NCBI GenBank assembly: GCA_000310025.1
Contig: FN648705.1
Span: forward strand, 1-64,000
Direction of reading: 5' to 3'
DNA: 64,000 bases
Source: Ectocarpus siliculosus
Lineage: Eukaryota > Sar > Phaeophyceae > Ectocarpales > Ectocarpaceae
Shown: positions 1-10,882 of the stretch, one piece after another
How the letters are laid out: every line of letters begins with the position of its first letter
Position numbering within the stretch: the stretch's first letter is position 1
Translations under genes and position numbers: made by a program
The notes under the pieces: generated by a model
What the model saw: the letters and a program-made list of their open reading frames with translations, nothing else
The model's database searches: none
What the model was told of the DNA's origin: nothing

Positions 1-362
1 GATCTTCGCGACGTGCTTCTGCATCTTTCCTCCTTCTTCTGCAGTTGAGACTGCGACTGTGCTGCTGCAGCATGCTGGGGGTGAGCAGTAGTGCCCGTGC
101 TGCTCATAGCGCTGATGGTGTATATGCTCTTTGCACGTAAGAGGGACGGGAGCGCGGGAAGGGAGGGACACACTGGCTCTGTCGTGCGTGTCCACGTCAG
201 CTCCAACCATTTTTTTCTCGAGAGCCCCCCCCCCCTATGGAAATTATGCACCTTCCGTGGGCCCCCTCCGCACTCCAATCTGCGCGCCCCCCATTTGTTC
301 CTCCCTTGTTCCTCCCCACACACACACATGAATAACTACAATCGCGTGTTGTTGCCGGCATT
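1..362. other. No gene recognised
   Basis: Contains C-runs and a short CA repeat near 319-328. The frames open here look like low-complexity translations; no splice-flanked exon or known domain was seen. Confidence 0.4.
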
Positions 363-820
363 GCGATGACCTCGAGATTTTTTTGCCTCTTGGCGAGATG
401 ACTCCCAAGGTTGCCGCCCCGCCGAGATTGCCAAGGTTGCGTGTTGCCCGTATTGCGATGACCTTTGGATTCTTTATCCCTTGGTGAGGTGACTCCCAAG
501 GTTGACGCACCGCCGAGATTGCCAAGGTATCGTGTTGCCGGCATTGCGATGACCTCGAGATTTTTTACCCCTTGGCGATGTGACTCCCAAAGATGCCGCA
601 CCGCCGAGATTGCCAAGGTAGCGTGTTGCCGGCATTGCGATGACCTTTGGATGTTTTACCCCTTGGCGTGGTGACTCCCAAGGTTGCCGCACGGCCGAGA
701 TTGCCAAGGTATCGTGTTGCCGGCATTGCGATGACCTTGAGATGTTTTACCCCTTGGCGAGGTGACTCCCAAGGTTGCCGCACGGCCGAGATTGTCAAGG
801 TACAAAATTCAGGAAAATGA
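363..820. repeat. 91-bp tandem repeat array, about 5 units
   Basis: The phrase GCGATGACC recurs at 363, 455, 546, 637 and 728, giving spacings of 92, 91, 91 and 91. Each unit contains the complementary words CCTTGGC and GCCAAGG, so single strands could fold on themselves. The open frames over this array on both strands are translations of the repeat and are not treated as genes. The array is followed at about 829-890 by CACCTTGGCAAGG, a G-run and the phrase GTTCGACCTCCACCTGTG, which recurs at 30219. Confidence 0.85.
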
Positions 821-2442
821 GGCACATCCACCTTGGCAAGGTGGGGGGGGGAGGGGTATTTTCTCCACAAGGGGGTTCGACCTCCACCTGTGTAGATGAT
901 GATGTCACAACTGAACGAATTTGCAAGTCCTAATGTGTGGGCTCTCGGCTTCGGTCCTTATGTCCCCGGTGTTGCGGTGAAGAAGGGATACAATAAGTGC
1001 AGATGGGGTGTGAACCACATGCCTTCTTTCATGTCTTGACTCTGGGGATACTGTAAAGTAGATAACAAAAGCTTTTTTTTGTCGCGGAAGGAAAATGGAG
1101 CGATTATATTGTTTGTTTACATGATCGGGGGTCTCCGATCGTTGTGTGTTTTCAGCAATAGACACATAGACACTCGTTCGCGTAGAGTTCGCCGATGCCC
1201 CCCCCCCCCTTTCCCACTCCCTCTCTCTCTCTTGCGTGTTTGTTGGCGTTGTGCTACAGCGGGTGGTGTGTGGGTACGTACCTAGCAGCGGCCGCGGAAC
1301 CCTACCTTGAACGCGCGAAACCTCCTATGCCACATCCCGGCCCGACACCTACTACTTGTTACTGTGAACCAGGTGCTCGTTCCCGTGGGCACCTCAGTCG
1401 TCGATGACATGTGGGTGGCTCTCAGGAGCTAGCGCGATGGGCACAACGATGTGGCGATGGACAGCTAAGGATCCTTACCGGAGTCGCCTGCGGTGGGGTC
1501 AACGCCCTCGGCCGCGCTAGAGCCTGGATCAGCGAGCGTACAAACCCCGCAGCGGGCGGCGGAAGAAAGGGTGATCAGCGATTCAACAAGAAGTGAGTGT
1601 TGAGTACTCGTAGACCTCAACGCCGAAGTGGTCTTGTGCAGGTGCAGTTCGTTTGCCGTGTTTTGTTGCTGGTATTTCGTGTTCATAATAATGTTTTCTT
1701 TTGTTGTTGTTTTTGTGATGTGGCTTGTTGTTTCCTAAGGCAAAGTAAAATGCCTTGTAGACCCCAACCGAAAACGTTCGAGCCTGTGCACGCAACAACG
1801 CTTCTCCGGATATTTCTACCGCTTCGGAGGGGAAGAAAAAGTTGGATGTTGAACAGGCGGTGTGTTGTTCGTCTCGTCTCCTAAGAAATCTTGAAGTCAG
1901 AAAAACCTCTCTGACAAATGGCGCAACCGTCCAACGCGTCGTCCCTCAATGCTGTTCCGTTGCTTTTGCAAAGGCACAGCCGATGACAGGCGTACGCGTA
2001 TCTCTCACTTCGTAATTAAGCGTAGCGATATCAACCTTTCGGGTGCAAACGGATTGGGTATGACGTGGTTCACTAAGAAATAGATCCGTCGCACACGACT
2101 GGGCTCTGGTCGAATTTTCTTCTCGTTTACCTGTTTTTTTCTTGAAAGTAGAGTTTAAGTGCGTCTGTCTATTCGTTTGATTGCCTCTCCTCTTCCTTTC
2201 TTCTCTATTTGTTGTACATGCTACTGTTCTCTTTCGAGGTCCACTTTCCTCCTCTGCGTCGTACCAGGGTCGTTGTTGCGTGTGTGTTTTAGTTGATCGT
2301 GTTCGGAACGTAGAGGAGATAGCAGCAGGTCCAATCTACACCGGGATCCTGTGCGGGGGCGGGAGGGATTTTTTTTTTGTGTTGGACAGCGCGCGCGTTG
2401 GGGGTGGCGGTTCGGGCGGGGAGGGGGGGGGGGAGGGGGGGG
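821..2442. other. Mostly unassigned; possible weak exons
   Basis: No recognised gene. Two weak coding hints are present on the plus strand. A strong donor-like GTGAGTG follows AAGAA at 1593. A frame without stops runs from 1761 (after TTGTAG) to a TAA at 2013-2015, about 84 codons, with a charged helix-like start and several Cys. Their phases do not join simply, so no gene model is offered. 2041-2110 shares a 60-75 bp stretch with 35407-35475. A G-rich run lies at 2395-2442. Confidence 0.3.
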
Positions 2443-2835
2443 ATGAATAACTGTCGTTGCCCCAGAAAACAAATCGCAACACGCAGCCTATCGCAGGCAC
2501 AGGTATGCCCCGGGTTTCTCGTGGTATGCGGGTGTGAATGCAACGGCATTTATGCGCATGACTGTATTTCCGGACGTCCCTCTGCTTGTATACCACGTAC
2601 GCGCAGCTCTCGCGTGCTTCCGGTTGTTGACGTGTATATCACGCCCCAGGTGACGCTACTGCTGCAACCGTTCAATCGTGTTGACCCCACCCCTTCACAC
2701 AGGTTGTTCGAGGCGATGGTCTCTGTGTGGAACTACAACATGAAGCAGGAGGCGAAAACAACCAAGGTCGACTGCATGAAAACCGCGAAGTTGCTTCTCC
2801 GGCCCTACAAGCAAGTGGAGAATGTTGCGGCGTAG
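2443..2835 (+). CDS. Candidate two-exon gene, function unknown
   Basis: ATG at 2443 opens a 20-codon exon ending with CAG before GTATGC at 2503. The next good acceptor, CTTCACACAG, ends at 2702. From there two frames are open. The one in phase with the first exon continues past 2835 to a TGA at about 2878 and is Cys-rich. The other, ending at the TAG at 2833, reads more like ordinary protein (Lys-rich, with a W-N-Y-N-M-K stretch), but needs a different upstream exon. Neither matches a family I recognise. The exon at 2703 is the better supported part. Confidence 0.3.
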   Translation: MNNCRCPRKQIATRSLSQAQVCPGFLVVCGCECNGIYAHDCISGRPSACIPRTRSSRVLPVVDVYITPQVTLLLQPFNRVDPTPSHRLFEAMVSVWNYNMKQEAKTTKVDCMKTAKLLLRPYKQVENVAA

Positions 2836-4099
2836 AATGTTGCCATTGTTATTCCCTGCTTCTGGTGGTGAGTCTTTGACGTGGACGGACGCGGGGCGGG
2901 CTGTGGAATTTATTGCGTGACAACCTTTGTACAGGCAGACGCTATCTTGCTTCGTCACGCAAGTTAGCGGTTGGCAGAGTTTGGTTGCGGTTTAGAACTC
3001 GTTTGCGTTTGCGCACGCCAGGAGTACTTAAGCAGGAACCGTCCGCGCTGATTCATTGATATCTGTTCCATCATTTTGTTTTGAATTGCTCATGGTAACG
3101 TTTTATTTTCTTGTAGTAACAGATTGCCAGCCACAAACAAGGTTGATTGTGTTGTGAAGATTTGCTGAAAATCGTTGGCCGACACTGTAGTTGTTTTTGG
3201 TGGTGGCGACTCGTACGCACCATATTTTGTGCTTGGGTTATTGTCTGTGGAGCATTGCTTCCGTTGTGAGATGTTTCTGCGACAACCGTGTGTGTTTGTT
3301 TACGAAAATGTTTCTCACCTCTTGCACACGCGTCACGTGCGTGCCACAGAGCCAGAGGCGTGTTGTGAAGGACTGCGACCAGCGGTGGGTTTTGGGTTAC
3401 TTCGCATATTACGGGTTGGTTGCGTTTTCTGGTGCGTGGGTACTTTTTTTTTCGTGAGGGTAATCTAGAGAACCCGGTCTGTGCGGCTCGTTCGCGTCGC
3501 CTTTTTCTTTGTGCGCCGATTTGCGCTTGTGGTGATGAAGTGTGGAATAATGAGAGTTGTTTGGTGATTTGTGTGCTCTAATAGTTTCGCGGTTTGGGGC
3601 GCGGAAATCCCCCTGGAGGTTGTGAGATTCGTCGTAGCGGACGTACCACGGTTTTGTGAGCGTAGTACATTGTCTGAAAACTCTCACACCGCGACAAGCT
3701 TTTGTTTGTGTTCTTTTTTTTTGTCCCGGTGCCGTCGTTCAAGGAAGTTCTACCACCTACAATGGCCGGATTCTGGAACGCTGTGATCTCACTGCAAACA
3801 AGCGTCCCGGTCTGATTTCGTTGTGGAGGACGCCTCAAGCAGGGAATAGACGAGCAAGCAGAGAATGGGCCAGCGTCGTCAAAACGTGCGTGGTGTAGGT
3901 CGGGAGTTGATAACGCGTGAAGGTTGTTTGGGAGTTTTTGGTTGACCGGTTGAGTTGATTTGGTTCGGTACTCTCATGTAGTCGTGCGACGGACGAGCAA
4001 ACGAGTATTGAGGCGGTGCTCGTATCAGGTCCTCTTTGTTTCGTGCGAGATGTAGGGTGGTTATAGTACATGGGTCCAAACTCTTAGATGAGTCCTCCA
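2836..4099. other. No gene recognised
   Basis: T/G-rich, intron-like or intergenic sequence. Frames of 70-100 codons are open on both strands, but without splice-site support or domains. A short ATG frame at 3761 stops after 17 codons. Confidence 0.4.
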
Positions 4100-4860
4100 C
4101 AATGTTGGGTCGGGGGGCGTTGTCCAACGTCCTCGTTTTTTCGGGATTGTAGCAATGTGCACTTTTTTACCTCACACGAGGCCCATTTTCTTGTTGTCGA
4201 ATCTTGGGCAACCCCTTTCCCTCGAACCCTGCTCAACCCTCTCGGAAAATCTGAACCCTGCCCAAGGTTGGGTTGGAGGACGTTGTCCAACATGGTCGAT
4301 TTCTCGGACCTTGTCTAATGTGCACTTTTTTACCTTGCACAAGGCCCATTTTCTTGTCGAACCTTGGGCAACCCCTTTCCCTCGAACCCTGCTCAACCCT
4401 CTCGGAAAATCTGAACCCTGCCCAAGGTTGGGTTGGAGGACGTTGTCCAACATGGTCGATTTCTCGGACCTTGTCTAATGTGCACTTTTTTACCTTGCAC
4501 AAGGCCCATTTTCTTGTCGAACCTTGGGCAACCCCTTTCCCTCGAACCCTGCTCAACCCTCTCGGAAAATCTGAACCCTGCCCAAGGTTGGGTTGGAGGA
4601 CGTTGTCCAACATGGTCGATTTCTCGGACCTTGTCTAATGTGCACTTTTTTACCTTGCACAAGGCCCATTTTCTTGTCGAACCTTGGGCAACCCCTTTCC
4701 CTCGAACCCTGCTCAACCCTCTCGGAAAATCTGTACCTCGCCCAAGGTTGGGTTGGAGGACGTTGTCCAACATGGTCGATTTCTCGGGCCTTGTCTAATG
4801 TGCACTTTTTTTGGGGGGTTACCTTGCACAAGGTCAAACCTTTTCACGTTATGGCACCTT
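4100..4860. repeat. 160-bp tandem repeat array
   Basis: Units begin with TGCACTTTTTT at 4158, 4321, 4481, 4641 and 4801, a 163-bp step followed by 160-bp steps. Units 4321-4480 and 4481-4640 appear identical base for base, implying recent duplication or homogenisation; the outer units diverge. Each unit carries the inverted words CCTTGGGCA and TGCCCAAGG, the near-palindrome CCTTGCACAAGG and GTTGTCCAAC. Because 160 is not a multiple of three, the overlapping long frames on both strands repeat in three registers and are not credible genes. Confidence 0.93.
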
Positions 4861-5573
4861 GGCCAAGGGGGGGGTAGCGTCCACCTGTGGGGTGTACCGT
4901 CAGTGGAAGAACGTGCAGGAGTACCACGCCGTCTACGCAGCGGGGGAGCTGGGCAGGTAAGTATGAAGCGTGTATGGGCACCGTGTGGCCGCCCCGTTTA
5001 CCATAGCCGTGTACCACGGTCGATGCTGGGGGGGTGTTCCGGACGGCCGAATACACCGGTTCTAAATAGTGCGATGATGGACACTTGTGACGCAAGGCAC
5101 AAGTGTCCGGAGCGCTCGTCCCTGTGATGGGCACTGCATAAGTGGTCGGAGGGGGATTTCCCGAGAAGATGTAACCGTCTCTCGGGCTAATAATGGAAGC
5201 CAATAGAAGAATTTCGATTGGCTACCATTCCCCGCGCGATGATGAAACGGTTCCTCCGCATGACAGCTTGCAGCGATCTCGCCCCCCAAGCTGTCAGTGA
5301 CCTTGTGTCCGGAAACTGAGCACGAAACATTTGTGAACGAACCCGACCTGAGCGCTACTGACCTGATATCACAACTGTGAGTCATGACCACGCCTGCATG
5401 CATGCATGCCTGACCGGATGATGGAGTATCGCTGCTTGCTCGCTTGTGTTGATGATGGAACGTTTGGCACATGTCTACAATCGAACTCGCAGAGACTCGC
5501 TATGATCTGCGCAGGTGAGAGTATCTTTGTCTGGCATATCGTAGCATAGTCTTGTCTCTGTAAGAGTACTACT
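4861..5573. other. No gene recognised
   Basis: Unique-looking sequence after the 160-bp array. A GGGGGGG tract at 4868 follows CCTTGGCCAAG. CATGCATGCATGCATG lies near 5397. No splice-supported exon was seen. Confidence 0.35.
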
Positions 5574-6545
5574 GTGCATAGATGTTGTAGGAGAGTGGAG
5601 TTGTGCTGTCACGGCATCTTCCACGCACTCTCCTACCGGTGCTTGCGTCGATTGGATTCTTCTACGCCGGAAGACAAGAGTGGGTTGGGTTCCCGGGTTG
5701 GTTGTGGAAGCAAACGTGTCTGCAACAACAGAGGATACGGTGTTCTATTTATTATTATCCCGCTCACCTTTTTTTTTTTTTGCGACATGATGCATTTTTC
5801 CATTTTCCTTTGGCACTGCCGAGAAGACCGCTGTATCTTTACGCAGTCCATCGCATTTATCATTTTACATCGAACGACGCAGGACGGGCACCTGCGACTA
5901 TCATATCGACGAGACGCCGACTGTACATAGTCGTAAGAGTGTGGAGTTAGCTGTGTTGTGACGGCATCTTCCACGCCCCACCCACTCCTCCTACCCGTCC
6001 GATACATACAGCAGTGAAATTCTCGGGTTCTGTAGACTATGGAAGCAAGTTTGCCTGAAACAACGAGAGAAAAAATCGCGTGCATGCATACGTAGATAGC
6101 TCGATAACTGTTTGTGCTTCACAGCAGGATGGACCAGACGCCGAACGACGTCCGCCTATTACCGCAGGCAACGACCATGACTGGATGGGATACCTCCTGC
6201 GACGGCGAGCCATACTACTATTATTACTATGCGATGCAAACATTCGTCCGCGTGTCGTGCGCCTGCCACATGTCCACCAACAGGTACACGCAGAGCTCCC
6301 GCTCTCTCTGTAGTTGTTGCCGCGCAAAGGCTCTCCTCGGGGATCTTCCACATGGTATATACTACTGCGGTACTATCGTACATAGGTGTCGTGATGGGAG
6401 TGTCGAGGTACTTGTGTTGTCACGGCGGCTTCCACGCACACTCTCCTACAGGTGCTTGTGTGTCGCTTGGAGTCTCGTGGGTCGATATACAGCAGTCGGA
6501 TTCTCGGGTTGTGGGAGCAAACGCCTGCCCGTAACCATACAAGAC
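5574..6545. repeat. Composite repeat family, cluster 1
   Basis: Built from two recurring blocks. Block A (about 160 bp, for example 5575-5735) carries GAGTGGAGTTGTGCTGTC and ends GCCTGCAACAAC-like. Block B (about 270 bp, 6115-6385) carries ACGACCATGACTGG and GATCTTCCACATGG-like words. Between them is a T-tract followed by GCGACATGATGC (about 5768-5790). The order here is A, T-tract, A-like (5905-6060), B, A-like (6360-6540). The same blocks recur at 12.7-13.7, 14.0-15.3 and, inverted, 55.2-55.6 kb. On the minus strand block B holds an open frame starting with M-E-D. Confidence 0.8.
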
Positions 6546-9080
6546 TCGTTGATTGTGTTGGCTGCTGCGGAGACAACAGCAGTTCTCTGTGATGCCATAC
6601 ACTCTGTGCTCCTCCTGTGCTTCGGTGCAGGTGTACACACGCGGCTGTCATGCATGTCCCTCGGATTGAACAAGCCCCATACTCGTGAACTCGCCAACGC
6701 GCGACCTAACGTCCGAACCGTAACGTATGTGAGACGTGCTTGAGCTACGGTCCACACTGATCTCCCGCGAACCCACGCCACAAAAGATGTGTGTGCTGTA
6801 CAGCGGCTACAACAAACCGTGGGTTGCCGCGCTGATGACGCAGATCGTGCGCTGCTCAAGAGACCACCTGTTCGTCTACAAATAAATCCCTCACAACACT
6901 CATCCGATCACGATCAATGCTCAAGCGTGAAAGTACATGTTCGCTGGTCAAAGGTTTTGGCGGTTAGGGTCAGCCCAAGGCTGTCGAATTCAGTCTCACA
7001 CAACAACAAAGGTGTGCGGCGTGCGTAACAAAAAAAACGAAAAACAAATTCCACCTACTCTATTTTGCCTTTATGCGACGTAAACCACTTATCTTAAGGT
7101 GATACTTGATACCACTCTACAGCAATGCAGACCTACCGCGCTCATGTTATCCTACCGTCTGTTTTCTATGTTGCCATCCCGAATATAGAAGGGCTACACC
7201 TTGGCTACTGCTGTACCCATGGACACCTAAATACCCCCGAGAGATTGTCTGCCACTATCATCACGGTTGTATTGTTAAATCTCAATGGTCGGCAGTGTGG
7301 GGAGACTTTCTGTACAATGATGGGTGCAGGCTTTTAGCGCGGTCTTTGCCGCGGATGATACGCTGCTGAAGATCATACTCTGCTGCAGATCATTCTCTTG
7401 GTTGCTGTTTGTGTCCACTGCTGCCCTCAGCGGTCTGTGGTGTTGAGACTGGGTACTATGTTATCCCAGGAACGCGCGTAGCCATCATGTATAATATATA
7501 CTTCAAGTATTACACAGGACAAGAATGCTCACCCTCCAGGCAAGTGCCAGGAGCATGCCACCGTGTGCTCTCTCTCGGGGGGCCCACACTTGGACCCCCA
7601 CCGCATACATACCCTCTTCACACACATACTTCCTATTCACGTATCTCCCACAGAGGACGCACAGATCGGACTCGGTATCCAAGTATCACAAACAGCCCCC
7701 CTACTTGATACGATGTACGATCATGCAACCCTTCACGCGTAATCAGCCAACACAGAAAAGCACCCCTTGAGAACGTTTATTCCACAAAACTGGCTACACA
7801 TTCAACACAAAGCGTCTCCATCAGTTTATTCACGAATCCAAAGCGTTCGTCTCTGGAAATAATCTCAAACCGTTGACACAAAAGAATCATCCTCAGAAAG
7901 GTACCCGACAAAATTATTTGTGCTACATCAGAAAAGCATCTGAACGAAAACGGACATTTCTGGAAAAAACAACTTCAAAAGAGTTGACACCAAATCCTCA
8001 AACAAAACAAAAAGTCAACGTCTTGATCAATCAAAACGGGAATTCGGAAAGCACAATGCCCCCAACCATTAATCGTCAAAATTCCTCAAATCCTTCCTCC
8101 AATATAGTGTTCAAGGACCAAATCCTAAACAGCGCGCACGCACCCGCTAGTTGGTACCGTCGCTGTTGTCCAAGAAACGATAGAAAATGTAAGCAAGCAT
8201 CCACGCAAACAGCCCCCCTGCTGTCAGCTCCCAAAATTCACCCCGAGCTAATATCTCGATGCCAACAGCCCCCCTGCTTTGCCGTTCACCTAACACACAA
8301 GTAGGCCCGACCAGAAAACAAACCAGTTCGATTGCTTCTCATGCCCTCTACAATCATGGTCATACATGACATCCACCCCCATGATTTTCGATGCAAGAGC
8401 AGCAAAACATGCGACACAAAGCAAAAATAAATATGAAAACACGTGACACACAAGGCATCAAACTCCAGAAAAAGTTCGTACCGTATGCAAACTGTCTCCT
8501 CAACTGGAACTGCAAAATGCTCCCTGAGCGGTATGCCTTCATGCATGTCAAACAACGCGCTAGCATCCCATTTCGTGCGCGCGGACAGCAACACACCACA
8601 GAGAGCGACCACTGAACTCAGGACCTAACAGAAAAACCAAAGTATCGAAACATCCGAAGTGCTAAAGTGTCGAGTTCGCAGAAAGAAAAAAAAACGCGAC
8701 TGAACGTACTCCCTCCAAAGAAATCGAAAACAATATGAAGTATTCAGCTGCAAGGTAAAACGCGACTGAAAATATACCAAACATCAAGGAAAAAAAAAAA
8801 TACACGCGTGCTGCTTCCTATTCCACAGGTTGTGGCAATGCTTATCTTGTCGCAGCGTATACAATTATCATGAAAACAAGTACAAAACAAAATTTCGCAC
8901 ACGCCGTGGCACACACGTGTCTTCTGCATCAAAGTGCACGGTGCGCTAGCAAGGAAAAAACAGAACTAAAAAAAAATAAACGCGAAGCCAAATGGCGAAT
9001 CTAAAACGTCCACCCCCCTGCTCACAAAACCGAACAAACTCGTAAACGTTTCACATATTCTCCCACTTGGCTGTAACAAG
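6546..9080. other. Unassigned, A/C-rich in its second half
   Basis: 6546-7700 has no recognised gene. 7700-8960 is A-rich with many ACAAAAC-type words. Two copies of ACAGCCCCCCTGCT sit at 8217 and 8269; the same word in reverse complement occurs twice near 41.46-41.53 kb. A 143-codon frame at 7873-8304 is Lys/Asn/Gln-rich, consistent with base composition rather than a gene. This stretch lies downstream of the Copia remnant in the latter's sense and may be its decayed 3' part. Confidence 0.4.
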
Positions 9081-9203
9081 GTGAGGTCGTCGCTGTCACC
9101 GTGTCCTCCCCGTTCCCGGCCGACTCGAGGGCGCCACCGCTGCTGCCGCCGCTGCCATCGCCGCCGTTGCCGTTCCCCCGCCACCACGACCGTCATGCCG
9201 CCT

Positions 9204-10469
9204 CTACCACCGCCGCCGTCGCCGCCGCTGCCGCCGACGGGGCTCTGGCCGAAGCCACCGCTGTCGTCTGCTGCTGCCGTCGGAGCTCTGGCCGAAGCCA
9301 CCACTCCCGTCGCTGCTCCTGCTGCCGCCGGTGTCGCCGCCGGAGCTCTGGCCGAAGCCGCCACCCCCGTCGCTGCTGCGGCTGCCGCCGTTGCCGCCGC
9401 CGGAGCTGCCACTCCCGTTCCTGCCCCTATCGAAGGGGTACGCCACCCCTGGTACCGCCCCCCGTCTCCTCGCGCCACGCGAAGATATCCTACCGGGGTC
9501 GAAGGGGTCCGTCGGGGCTCCACTACAGATTTCATCCAACCCCTCATGCCCGCTCCCATCACCGCTGCTTTCCTCGCTGCCGCTGCTGCTGCTGCTCATG
9601 TTCTCCTCAGTCTTCCCGGGATCAAAAGGGTGCGTCGGGGCTCCACTCCAGATTTAATCCAACCCCTCGTCCCCGCCCACATCGCCGACGCCCGCTCCAT
9701 CGCCGCTGCGTCCATCGGAAGGCCCGGCGCCAACGCGGCGACCGGGGATGACGCTGCTGCTCCCGCGGCTGCCGTGCCCCCCGCCGCCGACGCCGACGCC
9801 ATCGCCGCTGCTCCCGCCGCCGCGAACGGCTGCGATCTCCTTGCCAAGGCCGCCGTCTACGCACGGATCCCGCGCGGCGCCGTCGCTGTACGTACCGGTG
9901 AAGCGCGGGTGCCTGCTGTAGCCGAAGACAACATCCGTGGTGTATCCCGCGAGGCTCGAGGCGTAGAGGACCTTGTAAGAGTCCCGCGAGTGACCGACGG
10001 CGCTGTTGAGGTAGAAGCAGCGTTCCACTTTGGCCTCGATCTTGAAGGAGCGCCGGGCATGGTGAAAACCCGGCATCAGAAACGGCAGCGGGGCGCGGAG
10101 AGGACGCTTGCCGTAGAGCAAATCATATGGGCACCGCATGTGCGGCTTCTGGTCAAGCCGCGCGAGAATGTTGATGCAGTCAGACATCCACGCAAAGGCC
10201 TCCGGGTACATGGCGTCGAACGTGAGGGCCTTCGTGGGGAACTGGATGTCGGGGACCAGGTGCACGGCCTCCTTCACCGCCGCTCGCCCCCCGTCCCTGA
10301 TGAGACCGATCCGCCGCTCGACCTTGCCGTTGCGTTTTTGGCCTCCGTCCGGAGAGGTCAGCTCCCGCGTGATGCCGAACTCGAGGAGGAGATCGTCAAC
10401 AAGCTCGTTCAGGAACTCGCGGTCGTTCTCCGTGCGAAGCAGCTGGAAGTTGCCGTGGGTGCAGCGCAG
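9204..10469 (-). pseudogene. Copia-type retrotransposon remnant: integrase C-terminal half plus low-complexity spacer
   Basis: Reading the minus strand from 10469, the product begins with an integrase-core segment (LRTENDREFLNEL), then GITRELTSPDG, N-G-K-V-E-R-R-I and PYDLLYGKRP. These match the DNG/EF, tSPd-qNG-vE-r and P-lW-G-P blocks of Ty1/Copia integrases. The catalytic Asp of the usual DNG block is Glu here, while the catalytic Glu of NGKVERR is present. After the integrase comes a Gly/Ser-rich spacer with repeats of SGAPTxPFDPG and PFDRG. A TAA at 9654-9656 falls where the next spacer repeat has Glu, so it is a nonsense change, and the same frame continues to 9204. The protease and the N-terminal integrase upstream, and reverse transcriptase downstream, are absent. 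This is a broken fragment. The large plus-strand frame over it is antisense. Confidence 0.8.
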
Positions 10470-10789
10470 ACCCTGGAGAGAGACGAAAACAGTTGCTCCT
10501 TCTTACGACACGTTTTATTTTCCGTGTGTGGTGCGCAACAGCAGCATTCAAACGGGTTGCTTTTTCCAAAGCGTTTTGCCGAAACACGGAAAACATCGAA
10601 ATGATCCACATGCAGAACCACTCACTCACTTATCGAGGAGATCCATATGCACGTGTGTTATGTATGACATATGCTCCCGCGGTGTGGAAGCTGCTGAGTG
10701 TTCCTAAGAGGTGTTCACAGTCGTTTCTCGTTATTCAAATCTGAACCGTGCTATCTCCCGCCCTTTGTACACACTCCCTGAAAGGACAG

Positions 10790-10882
10790 GAATCCGAGGA
10801 GAAGATGAACGCGCTCAAGACCGGTGTCAAGAAGATGAAGGACGCGCTCAAGACGCTGTCCGGGACGTCCTCCTCCGGCTGA
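10790..10882 (+). CDS. Small candidate terminal exon, Lys-rich
   Basis: After the acceptor GAAAGGACAG (ends 10789) a 31-codon frame runs to a TGA at 10880-10882. It is strongly coding-like in composition (AAG, CTC, ACG codons) and encodes a basic amphipathic segment containing KMNALKTGVKKMKDALK. The upstream exon was not identified. It could be the tail of a host gene lying upstream of and divergent from the Copia remnant. No family recognised. Confidence 0.3.
   Translation, partial: ESEEKMNALKTGVKKMKDALKTLSGTSSSG

Noticed and set aside
4155-4877. Several 90-147 codon frames on both strands
   Set aside because: They are translations of the 160-bp tandem repeat in shifting registers.
9081-10604. 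A 507-codon plus-strand open frame
   Set aside because: It is antisense to the Copia integrase and spacer, made of Ala/Pro-rich low complexity, and exists because the minus-strand codons are GC-rich.
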